From: Sandaracinaceae bacterium
GTDB lineage: Bacteria > Myxococcota_A > Polyangia > Polyangiales > Sandaracinaceae
Length of the DNA: 64,000 nucleotides
Assembly (NCBI GenBank): GCA_040218145.1
Contig: JAVJQK010000126.1
Span: 59,434-123,433 of the forward strand
Direction: 5' to 3'
The translations under genes and the position numbers were made by a program. The notes beneath the pieces were generated by a model that was not told the origin of the DNA, made no database searches, and saw only the letters and a program-made list of their open reading frames with translations. Numbering within the stretch: the stretch's first letter is position 1; each line of letters opens with the position of its first letter. Below, in pieces: positions 63,680-64,000 of this stretch.

Positions 63680-64000
63680 ATGGCCAAGGAAAAGTTCGTC
63701 CGCACCAAGCCGCACGTGAACGTCGGCACGATCGGTCACATCGACCACGGGAAGACCACCCTGACCGCCGCGATCACCAAGGTGATGAGCGACAAGTTCG
63801 GTGGCAACGCGGTGACGTACGCGGACATCGCCAAGGGCGGGACCGTCCGTGACGACTCCAAGATCGTGACGATCGCCACGAGCCACGTGGAGTACGAGTC
63901 GGAGAACCGCCACTACGCGCACGTCGACTGCCCCGGGCACGCCGACTACGTGAAGAACATGATCACCGGCGCGGCGCAGATGGACGGCGCCATCCTGGTG
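63680..64000 (+). CDS. tuf: Elongation factor Tu (3' part outside window)
   Basis: The first 107 residues of EF-Tu. G1 is [10 protein letters not shown]3 is [21 protein letters not shown]. Switch I is divergent: [20 protein letters not shown] replaces the usual D-x-A-P-E-E-x-x-RGITI, but the Thr aligned with catalytic Thr61 ([11 protein letters not shown]) is kept. GGGAAAG precedes the ATG. It delivers aminoacyl-tRNA to the ribosome. Confidence 0.97.
   Translation, partial: MAKEKFVRTKPHVNVGTIGHIDHGKTTLTAAITKVMSDKFGGNAVTYADIAKGGTVRDDSKIVTIATSHVEYESENRHYAHVDCPGHADYVKNMITGAAQMDGAILV

Noticed and set aside
63680..64000. Frameshift or sequencing error in the tuf switch I region
   Set aside because: The flanking motifs are in the same frame, the length is nearly conserved and the Thr61 position is kept.

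Overview
The window is very GC-rich DNA with strong G/C third-position bias. It looks like a myxobacterium (Myxococcota), most likely Polyangia, possibly a Sandaracinus relative. This is inference from four Ser/Thr protein kinase-like genes, PEGA and TPR envelope proteins, a DUF4215 cysteine-rich lipoprotein, Kelch-type lipoproteins, a CcmF-CcmH fusion and an EF-Tu with a divergent switch I. No 16S rRNA is present to confirm it.

Layout. 1-3234: partial prkA, a DUF1704-like metallopeptidase, coaD, rsmD. 3250-9917: two tandem PEGA paralogues facing a Ser/Thr kinase, then a pseudokinase. 9922-17571: HhH protein, FMN reductase, DEDDh exonuclease, gluQ, SpoU-type methyltransferase, Yip1-like and cNMP-binding proteins, trxB. 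17825-22967: LuxR-type regulator, MscS channel, moaC, a PLD/cardiolipin-synthase-like enzyme overlapping an EEP hydrolase, and an envelope protein. 22974-28966: envelope protein, MOP-type flippase, RCK potassium channel, dnaK. 29171-38050: two lower-GC accessory genes, a TPR lipoprotein, a methyltransferase remnant, and cysteine-rich and Kelch lipoproteins. 38160-46758: kinase, CcmF-CcmH fusion with two accessory genes, ssb, tlyA, a membrane protein.

46769-53524 is the exceptional region. On the minus strand lies a dense RNA array: 25 uninterrupted tRNA genes, one tRNA-Tyr interrupted in its anticodon loop by about 110 nt of hairpins, and seven Y RNA-like (YrlA-type) genes in which the tRNA mimic is permuted (T arm, acceptor hairpin, D arm). 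An HNH endonuclease gene sits inside it, and near its 3' end a gene for the Y RNA-binding Ro60 homologue Rsr (TROVE plus vWA). Most RNA units are 0-5 nt apart, so tRNA processing probably releases the Y RNAs. The array leader carries an intrinsic terminator just before the first tRNA and a 9-nt upstream copy of its 3' arm, which would allow an alternative antiterminator. Several tRNAs have non-canonical T loops, U33 or U8 changes, missing variable arms or short D arms, yet keep discriminator bases and identity pairs. Hairpin-ended repeats have invaded the array.

53817-64000: an 86-residue ORF with its own consensus promoter and terminator, pabB, a lipoprotein, a Ser/Thr kinase with a TPR/membrane partner, and the str operon rpsL-rpsG-fusA-tuf, cut by the window end. 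Translation machinery (str operon, gluQ, tlyA, rsmD) lies in the same window as the tRNA/Y RNA array; whether they are functionally linked is not shown by the sequence.
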